A stretch of DNA of 64,000 nt from Qipengyuania oceanensis (lineage in GTDB: Bacteria; Pseudomonadota; Alphaproteobacteria; Sphingomonadales; Sphingomonadaceae): assembly GCF_009827535.1 (NCBI RefSeq), contig NZ_WTYN01000003.1, forward strand, positions 1-64,000. Direction: 5' to 3'. The notes beneath the pieces were generated by a model that saw only the letters and a list, made by a program, of their open reading frames with translations, was not told the origin of the DNA and did no database searches. The position numbers and the translations under genes are program-made. This document shows positions 1 through 10,106 of this stretch, in pieces (position 1 is the first letter of the stretch; each line of letters starts with the position of its first letter).

Positions 1-99
1 GTTGGAAAAGCCCTTCAGAACGAACCGGCGAAATAACTGGTCACGTGGGGGAATATGGGAAATGGGAGGGCACACCGTACGCAGTAAGACTGCCATGGT

Positions 100-1413
100 A
101 TGGGGAAAAATGCCGTAAAATCAGTGCGTGAGATGCTGGAAGTGCTCGGCAGCAGACATGCGGTTGAAGGCCATCCGGTCCCCGCAAATGACGGTAATTC
201 CGCGACTTTTGAAGGCAGTTTTGCTAGTGACGATTGCCATATGGTCCCCAGGCGGCGAAAGCCCGGGCGCAGGGCACTGCTCGATGGTAATTTCGCGCGG
301 CGCAAGCTGCCGCTTCGCGAGACCGAATACTGCATCTGGGATACCGAGCTTGCTGGATTCGGCCTGCGTGTCAGGCCGAGCGGCAATTACTTCTGGTTTG
401 TCCGCGTACGACATCGCGGCAAGCATCGCCGGATTTCGCTTGGCCGAACCGATGAGCTCGACGCTGGCGTAGCAAGGGCACAAGCGCGGCGCATTCTGGC
501 CGAGGTGGCGCTGGACGGTCTGCCCAAGCGTGCCGTGGTGAGAGCCACGCCAACGCTTGCCGACTTCGTCGAGACGTATTGGGATGACCTTTCGCGGGTC
601 TGGAAGCCGTCGACGATCAAACGCAATCGGAATGCGTGGCGGCTCTCCATCGAGCCGGAATTTGGTGCGATGCGGGTGGCGGACATCATGCCCGCGGACA
701 TCCACCGCTGGCGCGACGGCTGCTCTGGGGAAGGCGAAGCAAGCTTCAACCGCGCCTTGCCGGTTCTGGCCTCGCTCATGAAGTATGCCGAAGCGCTTCG
801 AATGCGCCGCAAAGGTTCGAACCCTTGTCGGGGGATGCCGCGCTTCAAGCGCCCGAAGATGGAGCGATACCTTACCCCTGCCGAGTATCGCCGCTTGGGC
901 GCGTCCTTGCGTGACGCCGAGGCCGAGTATCCCATACCGGTGGCAATAGTGCGGCTGCTGATGTTCACCGGAGCCCGGTTGGGCGAGATCAGATTTCTTC
1001 GATGGGGAATGGTGAAACCGCCCCGGCTCGTGCTGCCCGACAGCAAGACCGGACCAAAGGTCATCTGGCTCAACTCGCAGGCGCTGGAGGTATTGGCAGG
1101 ATTTGAGCGCGGTGAAGACGACGCGCTAGTGTTCGTCAACTCACGGGGCAAGCACCCGGTCAACATCGAGCCGTGGTGGTACAATCTGCGGCGACGCTGC
1201 GCGATGCCCGATTTACGCGTCCACGATCTGCGGCATAGCTTCGCTTCGACCGCGATCATGGACAATGTGCCCCTCGCCACTATCGGCAAGCTGCTTGGTC
1301 ACGTCTTGCCGGAAACAACAGCAAAGTACGCGCATTTGTCCGATGACGTGATCGGCGATGCCGCCGAGCGCATTTCTGGCTCGCTGGCACAGGCGATCGG
1401 ACTGCGGTCATGA
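100..1413 (+). CDS. Tyrosine recombinase (phage integrase family), first of a tandem pair
   Basis: This is a site-specific recombinase of the lambda-integrase superfamily, 437 residues. The N-terminal half carries an Arm-binding-like segment (about residues 70-130) and a SAM-like core-binding domain (about 150-250). The catalytic half shows the first Arg in GARLGEIRFLRW, then HDLRHSFAS, LGH and the nucleophilic Tyr in TAKYAHL, so the active site looks complete. The stop overlaps the start of a second, related recombinase by 4 nt (ATGA), so the two are co-translated. The long N-terminal extension before about residue 50 is untypical, and an internal start such as the Met at 241 is possible. 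A third partner, as in recombinase-in-trio elements, is not seen here but could lie left of the window. Confidence 0.9.
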   Translation: MGKNAVKSVREMLEVLGSRHAVEGHPVPANDGNSATFEGSFASDDCHMVPRRRKPGRRALLDGNFARRKLPLRETEYCIWDTELAGFGLRVRPSGNYFWFVRVRHRGKHRRISLGRTDELDAGVARAQARRILAEVALDGLPKRAVVRATPTLADFVETYWDDLSRVWKPSTIKRNRNAWRLSIEPEFGAMRVADIMPADIHRWRDGCSGEGEASFNRALPVLASLMKYAEALRMRRKGSNPCRGMPRFKRPKMERYLTPAEYRRLGASLRDAEAEYPIPVAIVRLLMFTGARLGEIRFLRWGMVKPPRLVLPDSKTGPKVIWLNSQALEVLAGFERGEDDALVFVNSRGKHPVNIEPWWYNLRRRCAMPDLRVHDLRHSFASTAIMDNVPLATIGKLLGHVLPETTAKYAHLSDDVIGDAAERISGSLAQAIGLRS

Positions 1414-2627
1414 CAGCCGCCAGCCTCAAGCGCATTGTCGAAGAGGCGCTGGCCGAGGTTGGCGCATCGGTAAACTTCAGGCTCGTTCCAAAGGGCAAGG
1501 CGCGGACGACCACCTGGCTCGGGATCGAGCACGGCTTCGGCATCCGTCACTATCCGAGCGGGCGCAACGTCTACATTGTTCAGACCCGGATGGGTGGCAG
1601 GCTGCGCACTGTCACCATTGGCCCTGCCTCGGTACTCACGCGCCATCAGGCTCAGATGGTCGCGCGCCGCGTCATTGCCTACGCGCAGGTGGGGCGCGAT
1701 CCGGCCACCGATCGCAAGCGCATTCGATCCGCGCCGAGGTTCGACGATTTCCTTGAGGAATATTGGACCCGCTGGTCGCCGCGCTGGAAAGCTTCGACGC
1801 TCGACTCCCACACGCGCTACCGGCGGCTCTACCTCGACGACGCTTTCAAGGGCGTCTTCATCGACGAGGTCAACGAAGAGCATGTGACCAAGTGGTTTGC
1901 CGAGCTCAACAACCGGACGGGTCCGGGTGCAGCCAATCGGACCCTCGAAATCCTCAAGCACATGCTCAACAAGGCCGAGGCGTGGGGGTATCGGCTCGAG
2001 AATACAAACCCGTGCAGGTCGATACGACCGAACCGCAAACGCCAGTGCGAGCGGTTTTTGACGGTTGAGGAACTGGGGCGGGTCGGCATCGAGCTTGCAA
2101 AGCTACGGGAGAGCGACGACCTGACCGCCCGCTGCGAGGGCGCGGCAATCACCCTGCTGCTGCTGACCGGTTGTCGCAGGGGCGAGATACTCAATCTGCA
2201 TTGGGGCGACGTGAAGGGAAATCGGCTGAACCTTCGCGATAGCAAGACTGGGCCGCGCACCGTCTGGCTCGGCTCCGCCGCGCGAGAGGTCATTGCTGGC
2301 ATCCCGCGCCATCGGAAACTCCCCTGGCTATTCTGGAACTACCGATACCGGCGGCATATGCGGGACATTGCTTGGGCATGGAAAGGTATTCGCGAACGTG
2401 CCGGGCTTGGTCAGGTCCGCATCCATGACCTGCGACACACCTTCGCCAGCCATGCCGCCATGAACAAGGAAACGCTGCCGATGATCGGCAGGTTGCTTGG
2501 CCATGCAAACCACCAGTCCACGGCCCGTTACGCGCACCTGGATGATGACCACTTGCTTGATGCGGCGCAGCAGATTGGCGACGCAGTCGAACGAATGTGC
2601 GGGGGAAATCAGTCGCTTTGGAATTGA
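1410..2627 (+). CDS. Tyrosine recombinase (phage integrase family), second of a tandem pair
   Basis: A 405-residue paralogue of the preceding recombinase. It has the same domain order: N-terminal arm-binding-like part, SAM-like core-binding domain (about 110-200) and a catalytic domain with TGCRRGEILNLHW, HDLRHTFAS, LLGHA and TARYAHL. All catalytic residues of the family (R, K, H-x-x-R, H, Y) appear present. It starts by ATGA overlap with the upstream gene. Tandem overlapping integrases of this kind usually move a compact element together. The defence-like genes immediately downstream may be its cargo, which is an inference from position only. Confidence 0.9.
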   Translation: MTAASLKRIVEEALAEVGASVNFRLVPKGKARTTTWLGIEHGFGIRHYPSGRNVYIVQTRMGGRLRTVTIGPASVLTRHQAQMVARRVIAYAQVGRDPATDRKRIRSAPRFDDFLEEYWTRWSPRWKASTLDSHTRYRRLYLDDAFKGVFIDEVNEEHVTKWFAELNNRTGPGAANRTLEILKHMLNKAEAWGYRLENTNPCRSIRPNRKRQCERFLTVEELGRVGIELAKLRESDDLTARCEGAAITLLLLTGCRRGEILNLHWGDVKGNRLNLRDSKTGPRTVWLGSAAREVIAGIPRHRKLPWLFWNYRYRRHMRDIAWAWKGIRERAGLGQVRIHDLRHTFASHAAMNKETLPMIGRLLGHANHQSTARYAHLDDDHLLDAAQQIGDAVERMCGGNQSLWN

Positions 2628-2812
2628 TCCTTGTGGACGAAATGTGGACAAATACAAAGTGCGCATTCGGATTGCGATTCTTCGCCAGAGGAATCCTTTC
2701 GCCAGAGCAAGATAGCTCCGAAAGGTTCGGCGATCCGCTTGCGCGTCATTGCTGGCGATTTTGAGAGCAATCGCTATAGTTGTCTGGGGCGACTTCGGTT
2801 GAATGGAAGAGA

Positions 2813-3799
2813 ATGGCGCGCGGTGAGTTGATGAAAAAGCTGCTGGCAAGTTACGGCCGGGACGAAGAGTTCCGCGCTGTGGCCGAGCAGATCATCGGCG
2901 AAGAGGAGAAGAAAAATAACCGCGTTCTCGCTCGTTCGCTGCGCAAATCCTTGGAGGCCGGCCCTTCGCCGCGATCAAAGCCGAGAGGCCTTGCGCCATT
3001 AATTCCATTCCCAGAGTCAGCTGGTGATTTCATCGAGCTGGTCGAGCCGTCGCACAACAAACAGGACATCGTACTGTCCTCCGAGAATGTGCGAATCTTC
3101 TTGTCGTTGCTGCGAGAATATCGTCGCGGCGACGAGATCCGTCGGCGAGGCCTGCTTGTGCGCTCCAAATTGCTTTTCTGCGGGCCGCCGGGCTGCGGCA
3201 AGACATTGTGTGCTGAAGTGTTCGCGGCAGAGCTTGGTTTGCCGCTCTATATCGTTAAGATTGACCGGCTAATCTCGTCTTACCTTGGCGAAACAGCGAC
3301 AAATATCCGCAAGATCTTCGAGTTTGCTCGCAAGCAACCCACTGTCCTCTTTTTCGATGAGTTTGATGCGCTAGCCCGTGCACGGAGCGAAGATGGCGAG
3401 CACAGCGAGTTGCGCCGGGTAGTGAATAGCCTCCTGATATTCATTGATCGGATCCAACCGAAAGGCTTTTTGGTAGCTGCGACCAACTTCGACCAATCTC
3501 TGGATTCCGCGATATGGCGGCGTTTTGACGAAGTAATATGGTTTGACCGTCCTGATCGACGAATGGCCGCTCGATTCCTTCGAATGAAATTTAAGAACGT
3601 TCCATTGCAGTTCGATCCCGAGGCCCATTTGGATGGGTTAGATGGATATTCCTACGCTGAATTGGAAAGGATCTGTGTTCAGGCGATCAAGGCATCGATC
3701 ATCGATCAGCGAAAGCAGGTTTCGGAAAAGGACTTCCTCGATGCATTGGCTGATGAACGGCGGCGGCGTAGACGCACAGCGCGTATAGCCGAAGCATGA
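2813..3799 (+). CDS. AAA-family ATPase paired with a subtilase
   Basis: The protein has about 328 residues. A helical N-terminal segment (about 1-45) is followed by one AAA module with Walker A GPPGCGKT, Walker B VLFFDEFDAL, sensor-1 AATN and a downstream RRFDEVI arginine-finger segment. The start at 2813 gives MARGELMKK, which fits what I recall of related ATPases; a TTG at 2780 and an ATG at 2831 are in the same frame. The gene ends 7 nt before the subtilase start. AAA ATPase plus S8-peptidase pairs recur in bacterial genomic islands. A plausible job is to remodel a target or gate the protease, but no function can be read from this sequence alone. Confidence 0.8.
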   Translation: MARGELMKKLLASYGRDEEFRAVAEQIIGEEEKKNNRVLARSLRKSLEAGPSPRSKPRGLAPLIPFPESAGDFIELVEPSHNKQDIVLSSENVRIFLSLLREYRRGDEIRRRGLLVRSKLLFCGPPGCGKTLCAEVFAAELGLPLYIVKIDRLISSYLGETATNIRKIFEFARKQPTVLFFDEFDALARARSEDGEHSELRRVVNSLLIFIDRIQPKGFLVAATNFDQSLDSAIWRRFDEVIWFDRPDRRMAARFLRMKFKNVPLQFDPEAHLDGLDGYSYAELERICVQAIKASIIDQRKQVSEKDFLDALADERRRRRRTARIAEA

Positions 3800-3806
3800 G
3801 CTGTCA

Positions 3807-6146
3807 TTGCCTCGCTACGATCACCTTGAGCTTGTCAGGCTGCCGGAGCGCCTCCCTCGCCGAAAAACCGGTGGCGGTGGGCCACCACCGCAACGAAATC
3901 CGGGCGGGCACAGCCGCCAGCTCAGCGACGAGCTCGACGAAGCAATAGCGTCACAAAGACGGCGACGCAGGCCTGATTCCGTCGATCCATCACTTATTTT
4001 GCGTGTCCAGATGCATGGGGCACTCCAAGAGGATGAGTGGGCGAAAGTTGGACTGACTGTCCTCTCGAGCGACGAGGATCGCACACTCATTTTGTTTGCC
4101 GACAGTGATGAACTTGATGAGTTTCGGAACAAGCTAGACAGCTATGGGCAAGGAACGCAGCCGGGTCGGCAGAACCCGGCTTATGCCGCTTTCATCGCAA
4201 ATGTTGATGCGATCGCCGAGGTCGCTCCGCGTGATCGCATTGGGATGCGCGCGCGCGAAGAAGGCTTGGTTGAGGTCGACGATTTCCAGGCGGGTGTAGA
4301 GTATATACTCGATATCGAACTTTGGGATTTGGGACCACGAGCTTTGCGTGAGCGCAAGCTCGACGACATCGCTGCATACTCAGAGGCCCTCGGGGCAGAA
4401 GAGTTGGACCGTCACATTGGTCCAAATTTGACGATGCTTCGATTGCGTGCCGATGGAACGGTGGCCCGCAGTCTGCTGAACATCGAGGAGATCGCCGAAC
4501 TCGACTTTCCGCCTGAGCCCGATCTCACCACGAGTGAGTTAATCGAGCGACCGTTGGCGGATGTGCCAGACCCCGAGGACGCGACCGACGATCTCCCGTT
4601 AATTGGCATCATTGATAGCGGGATCAACGATCACCCTTTAATTGAAGACGTTATCGCGGGATCCATCGCCATTCCGGACACGCTCGGTACTGCCGATGAT
4701 TTTTGCCATGGCACCTTTGTCGGAGGAATAGCCACCTTTGGCGATTTGCGGGCTCAGCTTGGGCAGGAGAGGCTGGTTCGCTACGCAAGGCTCTGCTCGG
4801 CGAAGGTAGTGGATGATCGGGGGCGATTTCCGAATAGTCGGCTCACTCCGCGTCTAATGCGCGAGGCTGTCACCCGCTTACACGATGAGTTTGGTTGCCG
4901 TATTTTTGTGGTGGCGCTGGGTGATCGTAAAAAGCTCATCGAAGGATCCAAAGTTGGCCCTTGGACGCAAACCCTCGACGAACTTGTCCGTGAGCTGGAC
5001 GTGGTCATCATCGTGTCCGCCGGAAATCACCAACCGCGAGGTGGCAACAGGATCGAAGAGGCGGTTACGGAATATCCTCGCTATCTGGTCGAACCAAGCA
5101 ACCGCCTTTGTGAACCGGCGGGCGGAATGAACATTGTTACCGTCGGTTCGCTTGCGCATAGCAATGGCCTGGGCCGACAAGCACAAGAGAATATCGGAAT
5201 TCGTCCCATCGCCGATCTGAACGAGCCATCTCCGTTCTCACGTGCCGGACCGGGTGTGCGTGGATCGATCAAGCCCGATTTCGCAGACATTGGCGGAACG
5301 CTGATTTATGACGGGCAAGCAATTGCGTTGCGCGGCGGCGAAGCAAGGCCCGAAGCCGGTGTTGTTTCGCTTCATTATCGGCCAATAGATCGCTTGTTTG
5401 CGACCTATTCGGGTACGTCGTACGCCGCTCCACTCGTCGCTTTCAAGGCGAGCCAAATACTGGCTCGCTTTCCTGATGCATCTGCAAATCTTGTTCGCGC
5501 ACTTCTAGCAAGCAGTGCTGTTCCTCCGGAAGAGGCACTGAGGCGTCTTGAGCCGTTGGGAGGACGAGCGGCCCTCGACCTTTGCGGACATGGGCTAGTA
5601 GATGCCGAAAGGGCGTCGTTCTCCGACGATGCGCGGGTCATTCTCTATGCTGAGGATGAGCTCGAGATCGATCATTTCGCTGTTTACCAGATACCCATCC
5701 CGGACGCATTTCAAACGGAGCGCGGCCGCCGCACGGTCCGCGTGAGTTTAGCCTATGATCCGCCGGTTCGACACAGTCGTCTCGACTATAATGGTGTCTC
5801 GATGGGATTTCGGCTCATCCGGGGCTGTGAGCCTGACTTGATCTTTGAGCATTTTCGCCAGCGAACCGCAGAGGAAGGGCCGTTTCCGCGAGTTGAGAAC
5901 CGCTACAACTGCGATTTGAGTCCAAGTTCTACGATCCGCGAGAAATCAAGTCTTCAAACTGCTTCTGTAACCTTCTCAAGAGACATCCAGCAATACGGCG
6001 ACAACTATTACCTTGTGGTCCGCTGCGCGGGTGGTTGGGCTGGAGACGTTGGTCGCCAGAATTTCGCAGTGACAGTCGAACTGTCACACGAAGCGGAGGT
6101 GCAGCTTTATGAACGCATCCGGCAGCGGGCCAGGGTCCGTACTTAA
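3807..6146 (+). CDS. S8-family serine peptidase (subtilase), partner of the AAA ATPase
   Basis: The 779-residue protein has a basic, proline-rich start and a non-catalytic N-terminal region (about 60-250). The peptidase domain has the triad Asp270 (GIIDSGIND), His301 (FCHGTFVGG) and Ser538 (SGTSYAAP). A C-terminal beta-rich region of about 180 residues follows. No signal peptide is visible, so it probably acts in the cytoplasm, unlike secreted subtilisins. The frame opens with TTG at 3807 and there is no ATG near it; the resulting start fits the family. It follows the ATPase by 7 nt and is surely co-transcribed. Its TAA shares bases with the stop of the convergent pnkp gene. Confidence 0.85.
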   Translation: MPRYDHLELVRLPERLPRRKTGGGGPPPQRNPGGHSRQLSDELDEAIASQRRRRRPDSVDPSLILRVQMHGALQEDEWAKVGLTVLSSDEDRTLILFADSDELDEFRNKLDSYGQGTQPGRQNPAYAAFIANVDAIAEVAPRDRIGMRAREEGLVEVDDFQAGVEYILDIELWDLGPRALRERKLDDIAAYSEALGAEELDRHIGPNLTMLRLRADGTVARSLLNIEEIAELDFPPEPDLTTSELIERPLADVPDPEDATDDLPLIGIIDSGINDHPLIEDVIAGSIAIPDTLGTADDFCHGTFVGGIATFGDLRAQLGQERLVRYARLCSAKVVDDRGRFPNSRLTPRLMREAVTRLHDEFGCRIFVVALGDRKKLIEGSKVGPWTQTLDELVRELDVVIIVSAGNHQPRGGNRIEEAVTEYPRYLVEPSNRLCEPAGGMNIVTVGSLAHSNGLGRQAQENIGIRPIADLNEPSPFSRAGPGVRGSIKPDFADIGGTLIYDGQAIALRGGEARPEAGVVSLHYRPIDRLFATYSGTSYAAPLVAFKASQILARFPDASANLVRALLASSAVPPEEALRRLEPLGGRAALDLCGHGLVDAERASFSDDARVILYAEDELEIDHFAVYQIPIPDAFQTERGRRTVRVSLAYDPPVRHSRLDYNGVSMGFRLIRGCEPDLIFEHFRQRTAEEGPFPRVENRYNCDLSPSSTIREKSSLQTASVTFSRDIQQYGDNYYLVVRCAGGWAGDVGRQNFAVTVELSHEAEVQLYERIRQRARVRT

Positions 6147-8686
6147 AGCCGCGGATCAACCGGCTCACTCTCCATCGCCAGCACTCCGAACACGCATTGG
6201 TGCACGCGTGTGAGCGGAGAGTGGTCGACGAACCGTTTCAGCGCCTCGATCCCCAACGCGAATTCGCGCAATGCCATTGACCGCTTCTGGCCAAGTCCTC
6301 GTTTTTTCAGCCGCTCGATGTTGCCTGGTCGGTCGTAATGCGGGCCATAGATGATCCGCAGATACTCCCGCCCCCGACACTTGATGGCAGGTTGCAGAAG
6401 GCCGCGCCGACCGCGAGCGATGAAGTCGAGCGGCTTGACCACCATGCCCTCGCCACCCTTGGCGGTCATGGCCTCCCACCATTCGATTGCCTCTCGAACC
6501 TGAGTAGTGTCATCGAGATCGAGAGCTCGATATTCGGTCGCAAGCAGTAGGTCTGCGTCAGCCGCACATAGCCTGTGAGCCATCCCCATGTGCCAGAGGT
6601 GATCCTTATCGGAATGTACCTGACCCTCCGATGCCAGGAGATGGAACGGTGCGATCTGCAGGTCTGCAATGCCCTCGAAGGGGTGGACATACCGATTGTA
6701 CGCTACGCGATAGCTCGCCGCGTCTTCGACTCGCTGAGACACTCTCGCCCCCAAGTCTTTGACGTCCACGCCACGCGCGAGAGCAGCCTGCAAAGCGGCA
6801 TCAAGGGCAGACAAACCAGAGTTGGCGGCTGCGCCAACTGAAGCGTATTGGCCGCGCACAAGCGCACCGGCCTTCATGCTCCAAGGCATGATTTCACTGT
6901 CCCACAGGACCCAATCGGTATCGAGCTCAGTCCACAGGCCCGAACTCTCCAACGCCTGGTCCAAGCGGTGCAGAACCGACGCCTCCAATTCGGCATCGTT
7001 GAAAAAGCGCCGACCGGTTCGGGTCACAATGGTTCCTCGCGAACCATCGTGAACGCCAAAGCGCTTGGCCGCGGTTTCTTGGGTTTTCGACAGCACGATG
7101 AGCGCGCGCGAGCCCATGTGCTTTTCTTCGAGCACAAGCTTTTGTGCGCCCTTCGAGCCGTAATAGGCGAAGGCCTCTTCCGGCCGCTCCAGCCATCCTT
7201 CCTGTGCACTCGTTTCCGCTGGAGACATGGTCGGCGGCAGATGGATCAGCCAGTGCGGATCGACTGCGTGGCGGGTCATTACCTCCAGCGCGGCAGCGGC
7301 GTTGTCTTCACGCACCGTCACATGACCATACAGGCCAGTTTCGATGACTTGCTTGCCCAGCACGTCGGCAATGTTGAGCTGATGCGCCGGCGTGCTCCCG
7401 GTATCGGCGGCGGGACCGTCAAGGGGCCGGATCGGCTCATAGTAGGTCTGCTCGGCATCAACCGACACCAGTTCGAGTTCCGGGTAGCGAAGGGCAGTAA
7501 GCTTGCCGCCGAACACGCAGCCGGTGTCGATACAAATTGTGCCGTTGACCCAATTCGCTTCGAGCACAGGTGTGTGACCGTAAACGACCTTGGCGCGACC
7601 CTTGTATTCGGATGCCCAGTCCCACCTGACGGGAAGGCCAAACTCATCCACCTCGCCAGTCGTTTCGCCATACATGCAGAAGCTGCGGATCGCGCCAGAG
7701 GCGCGGCCCTGCATTTCTTCCTTTAGACCGGCATGGGCAACGACGAGCTTCCCATCGTCGAGCAGGTAGTGGCTCAAAAGACCGTCGAGCCACTCGCGCA
7801 TCTCAGCCAAAAACTCCGGCGGCTCGCTACCAAGCTGCTCAATGGTTTCGGCAAGCCCATGCGTCGGTTTGACGTTGCGGCCAGACAGATGGCGCTTCAG
7901 CTTGTCATCGTGGTTTCCCACCACGGCCAAGGCAGTGCCAGAGTCCACCATGTGCTTCGCGATACGCAGGACGTCAGGTGAACGCGGTCCACGATCAACG
8001 AGATCACCAACGAAGATTGCCCTGCGACCTTCAGGTGGAGTTACATGGACGTCCTTGCCATCCCACGAAACTTGATAGCCAAGCTCGTCCAGAATGGTTT
8101 CGAGTTCATCGGCACAACCGTGAACGTCACCGATAATGTCGAACGGTCCGGAGTCTTCGCGACGGTCAGTCCAAAGGCGCGTCCGCGTTATCTCGACCGC
8201 TTCCACCTGCTCGATGGAGCGCAAGCGATGCACGTAGCGGATGCCTTCGCGCCCCATGCTTTTGATGGAGCGTTTCAGATTGAGCATCTGGCGACGGACC
8301 GGCCCTGCACCAAACTGGCGATCGGGACGCTCGGCGTTGCGAGCAAGTGCGACCTCTTCGGGCAGTTCGAAGGTAATAGCCACGACCAGGGCGTGCCATT
8401 TGCGGGCAAGCGCGACCAGGCTCTTGCGGGATTCCGGTTGTACACTGGTTGCATCAACGACCGTGAACCGCCGGTTCTTGAGCCGTTTCTCGACGATGAA
8501 ATGGAGCACGTCGAAGGCGTCGCCCGTGGCGGACTGGTCAGTCTCGTCATCGGCAATCCAACCACGCATGCGGTCCGAGGATACGACCTCCGTCGGCAGG
8601 AAGTGCTTCGACGCAAAGGTCGACTTGCCCATACCCGACGCGCCAACCAGAAGGACAAGCGCGAATTCTGGAATCTCGATCTTCAT
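6143..8686 (-). CDS. pnkp: Polynucleotide kinase-phosphatase-adenylyltransferase (bacterial Pnkp)
   Basis: A three-domain RNA end-healing enzyme of about 847 residues. The kinase domain has the P-loop GASGMGKST (about 15-23). The calcineurin-type phosphatase has GDVHG, GDLVDRGP and GNHDDK. The C-terminal ligase-like adenylyltransferase carries a Lys motif EEKHMGSR. In the known bacterial system Pnkp and Hen1 together repair RNAs cut by ribotoxins and add a 2'-O-methyl group at the break. The start at 8686 is chosen because it overlaps the hen1 stop by ATGA and begins just before the kinase domain; an upstream in-frame extension to 8842 lies inside hen1. Its 3' end meets the subtilase stop on the other strand. 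Confidence 0.93.
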   Translation of the reverse strand: MKIEIPEFALVLLVGASGMGKSTFASKHFLPTEVVSSDRMRGWIADDETDQSATGDAFDVLHFIVEKRLKNRRFTVVDATSVQPESRKSLVALARKWHALVVAITFELPEEVALARNAERPDRQFGAGPVRRQMLNLKRSIKSMGREGIRYVHRLRSIEQVEAVEITRTRLWTDRREDSGPFDIIGDVHGCADELETILDELGYQVSWDGKDVHVTPPEGRRAIFVGDLVDRGPRSPDVLRIAKHMVDSGTALAVVGNHDDKLKRHLSGRNVKPTHGLAETIEQLGSEPPEFLAEMREWLDGLLSHYLLDDGKLVVAHAGLKEEMQGRASGAIRSFCMYGETTGEVDEFGLPVRWDWASEYKGRAKVVYGHTPVLEANWVNGTICIDTGCVFGGKLTALRYPELELVSVDAEQTYYEPIRPLDGPAADTGSTPAHQLNIADVLGKQVIETGLYGHVTVREDNAAAALEVMTRHAVDPHWLIHLPPTMSPAETSAQEGWLERPEEAFAYYGSKGAQKLVLEEKHMGSRALIVLSKTQETAAKRFGVHDGSRGTIVTRTGRRFFNDAELEASVLHRLDQALESSGLWTELDTDWVLWDSEIMPWSMKAGALVRGQYASVGAAANSGLSALDAALQAALARGVDVKDLGARVSQRVEDAASYRVAYNRYVHPFEGIADLQIAPFHLLASEGQVHSDKDHLWHMGMAHRLCAADADLLLATEYRALDLDDTTQVREAIEWWEAMTAKGGEGMVVKPLDFIARGRRGLLQPAIKCRGREYLRIIYGPHYDRPGNIERLKKRGLGQKRSMALREFALGIEALKRFVDHSPLTRVHQCVFGVLAMESEPVDPRL

Positions 8687-10089
8687 GCCGCCTCCCTCAC
8701 CGCATCGGCGCGTGAAAAGATGGCGACCTGTGTCGGGTGACCAAAAGTTGGATCTTCGCTCCCAATGCCTTCGTACCGAACCTCGTAGCCGTGCGCCCTC
8801 GCAACCGATTCCGACCAATGGTGGAATTCGGAACGCGACCACTCGAAGCGGTGGTCCGAATGCCGCATGGCACCCGGCTCCATGCCTTCGAAAAGGACGT
8901 TGTATTCGCTATTGGGAGTGGTCACGATCACGTTTGCCGGTCGCGCGTGGCCGAACAATGCCGCTTCCAGTGCTGGCAACCTCTCTGCATCGATGTGCTC
9001 GATAACTTCCACAAGAGCAGCCACGTCGAAGCCCTTGAGACGATCGTCGCGGTACACGAGCGAGCCTTGCATCAGCTCAATCCGCTTGCGCTTGATGTCG
9101 GGCATGTGATCCAGCTTCAGCCGGTCACCTGCCTTCGCCAGAACGCGCGGCGCGACCTCGACGCCTACTATGCGGTCGAGACCCTTGATCGCGAGTAGGT
9201 GGCGCAACAACCGGCCTTCTCCGCAACCAAGATCGAGTACGCTCGACGCGCCAAGATTGCGGATCAAATCCGCCAGATAATCCATGCGCTGCGTGTTGAG
9301 CCGGATCGGCTTTTCGATCTTTTCTTCCTCTGCATCGCGCGACGCGTGTTCCTCCGGTTCTTCCGCCTCAACCCGCTCCTCTAGTTGCTCGGTTGCTGAC
9401 CGCATGAGTGACCGGAACCCGAGCAAGTACCGACGAACAATGAGTTCCTTCTCAGGATGCGCCTCAAGCCATTCGCCACCCTTTTGCAGCAGCTTTTTCA
9501 CCTCATCCTCGCCCACGTAATAGTGCTTGGAATTGTCCAGCACCGGAATGAGTACGAAGAGGTGCGTAAGCAGGTCCTGAACCCTTACCGTGCCTTTGAT
9601 GTCCAGCGACACGTATGGGCTAGCCCCCCACTCTGGATGCGCCGGATCGAGGGCAATTGCTTCTGCCTCGACTGAGTATCCCAACGGTTCGAACATGCGC
9701 GCCAGAAGGTCAGCCGACCCCCTGGCCGGGAGCGGCGTAAGAGAACATTCAAGCGGGATCGCGGTATCAGCAAGCTCCTGACGAAGCTTCGATCGACCGC
9801 CCATTGCGGTATTGAGAAGGCGGCCAAGCGCGACCGACAGCAGCGATGACGCGGCGTAAGGCCGGTCGTTGACGTACTGATCCTCAATGCTTGACTTGCC
9901 CCTGACCAGTGCGACCGGATCGACCTCCAGAGTAATCGCGGCGGTGCATCGATCCTCCCCGGCCTCGGGGTAGAACAGAGTCGCTGACCCGAACGGCAGG
10001 TCGACCGAATGGACGTTCTCCGGATGCTTCATCAGGAGGAAGCCGAGGTCGGTAGCAGGCCTGTGAGTGGTGGAGATTGTCAGAAGCAT
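8683..10089 (-). CDS. hen1: Hen1 3'-terminal RNA ribose 2'-O-methyltransferase
   Basis: The 468-residue bacterial Hen1 has two parts. The N-terminal half (about 1-240) is the region that activates ligation by Pnkp in characterised systems. The C-terminal methyltransferase (about 265-460) has the SAM motif LDLGCGEGRLL and the metal-site segment EVIEHID. Only RNA breaks marked by Hen1 resist a second cut at the same place. It is the first gene of a two-gene operon with pnkp and is translationally coupled to it. The start codon lies only 17 nt downstream of a strong minus-strand terminator-like hairpin (10107-10137), so expression may be controlled by attenuation. Confidence 0.93.
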   Translation of the reverse strand: MLLTISTTHRPATDLGFLLMKHPENVHSVDLPFGSATLFYPEAGEDRCTAAITLEVDPVALVRGKSSIEDQYVNDRPYAASSLLSVALGRLLNTAMGGRSKLRQELADTAIPLECSLTPLPARGSADLLARMFEPLGYSVEAEAIALDPAHPEWGASPYVSLDIKGTVRVQDLLTHLFVLIPVLDNSKHYYVGEDEVKKLLQKGGEWLEAHPEKELIVRRYLLGFRSLMRSATEQLEERVEAEEPEEHASRDAEEEKIEKPIRLNTQRMDYLADLIRNLGASSVLDLGCGEGRLLRHLLAIKGLDRIVGVEVAPRVLAKAGDRLKLDHMPDIKRKRIELMQGSLVYRDDRLKGFDVAALVEVIEHIDAERLPALEAALFGHARPANVIVTTPNSEYNVLFEGMEPGAMRHSDHRFEWSRSEFHHWSESVARAHGYEVRYEGIGSEDPTFGHPTQVAIFSRADAVREAA

Positions 10090-10106
10090 CTTCTCGATCC
10101 GGGTAC

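Noticed and set aside
6848-7726. 292-residue plus-strand frame opposite pnkp
   Set aside because: It lies wholly within pnkp on the other strand and has no motif or ribosome binding site.
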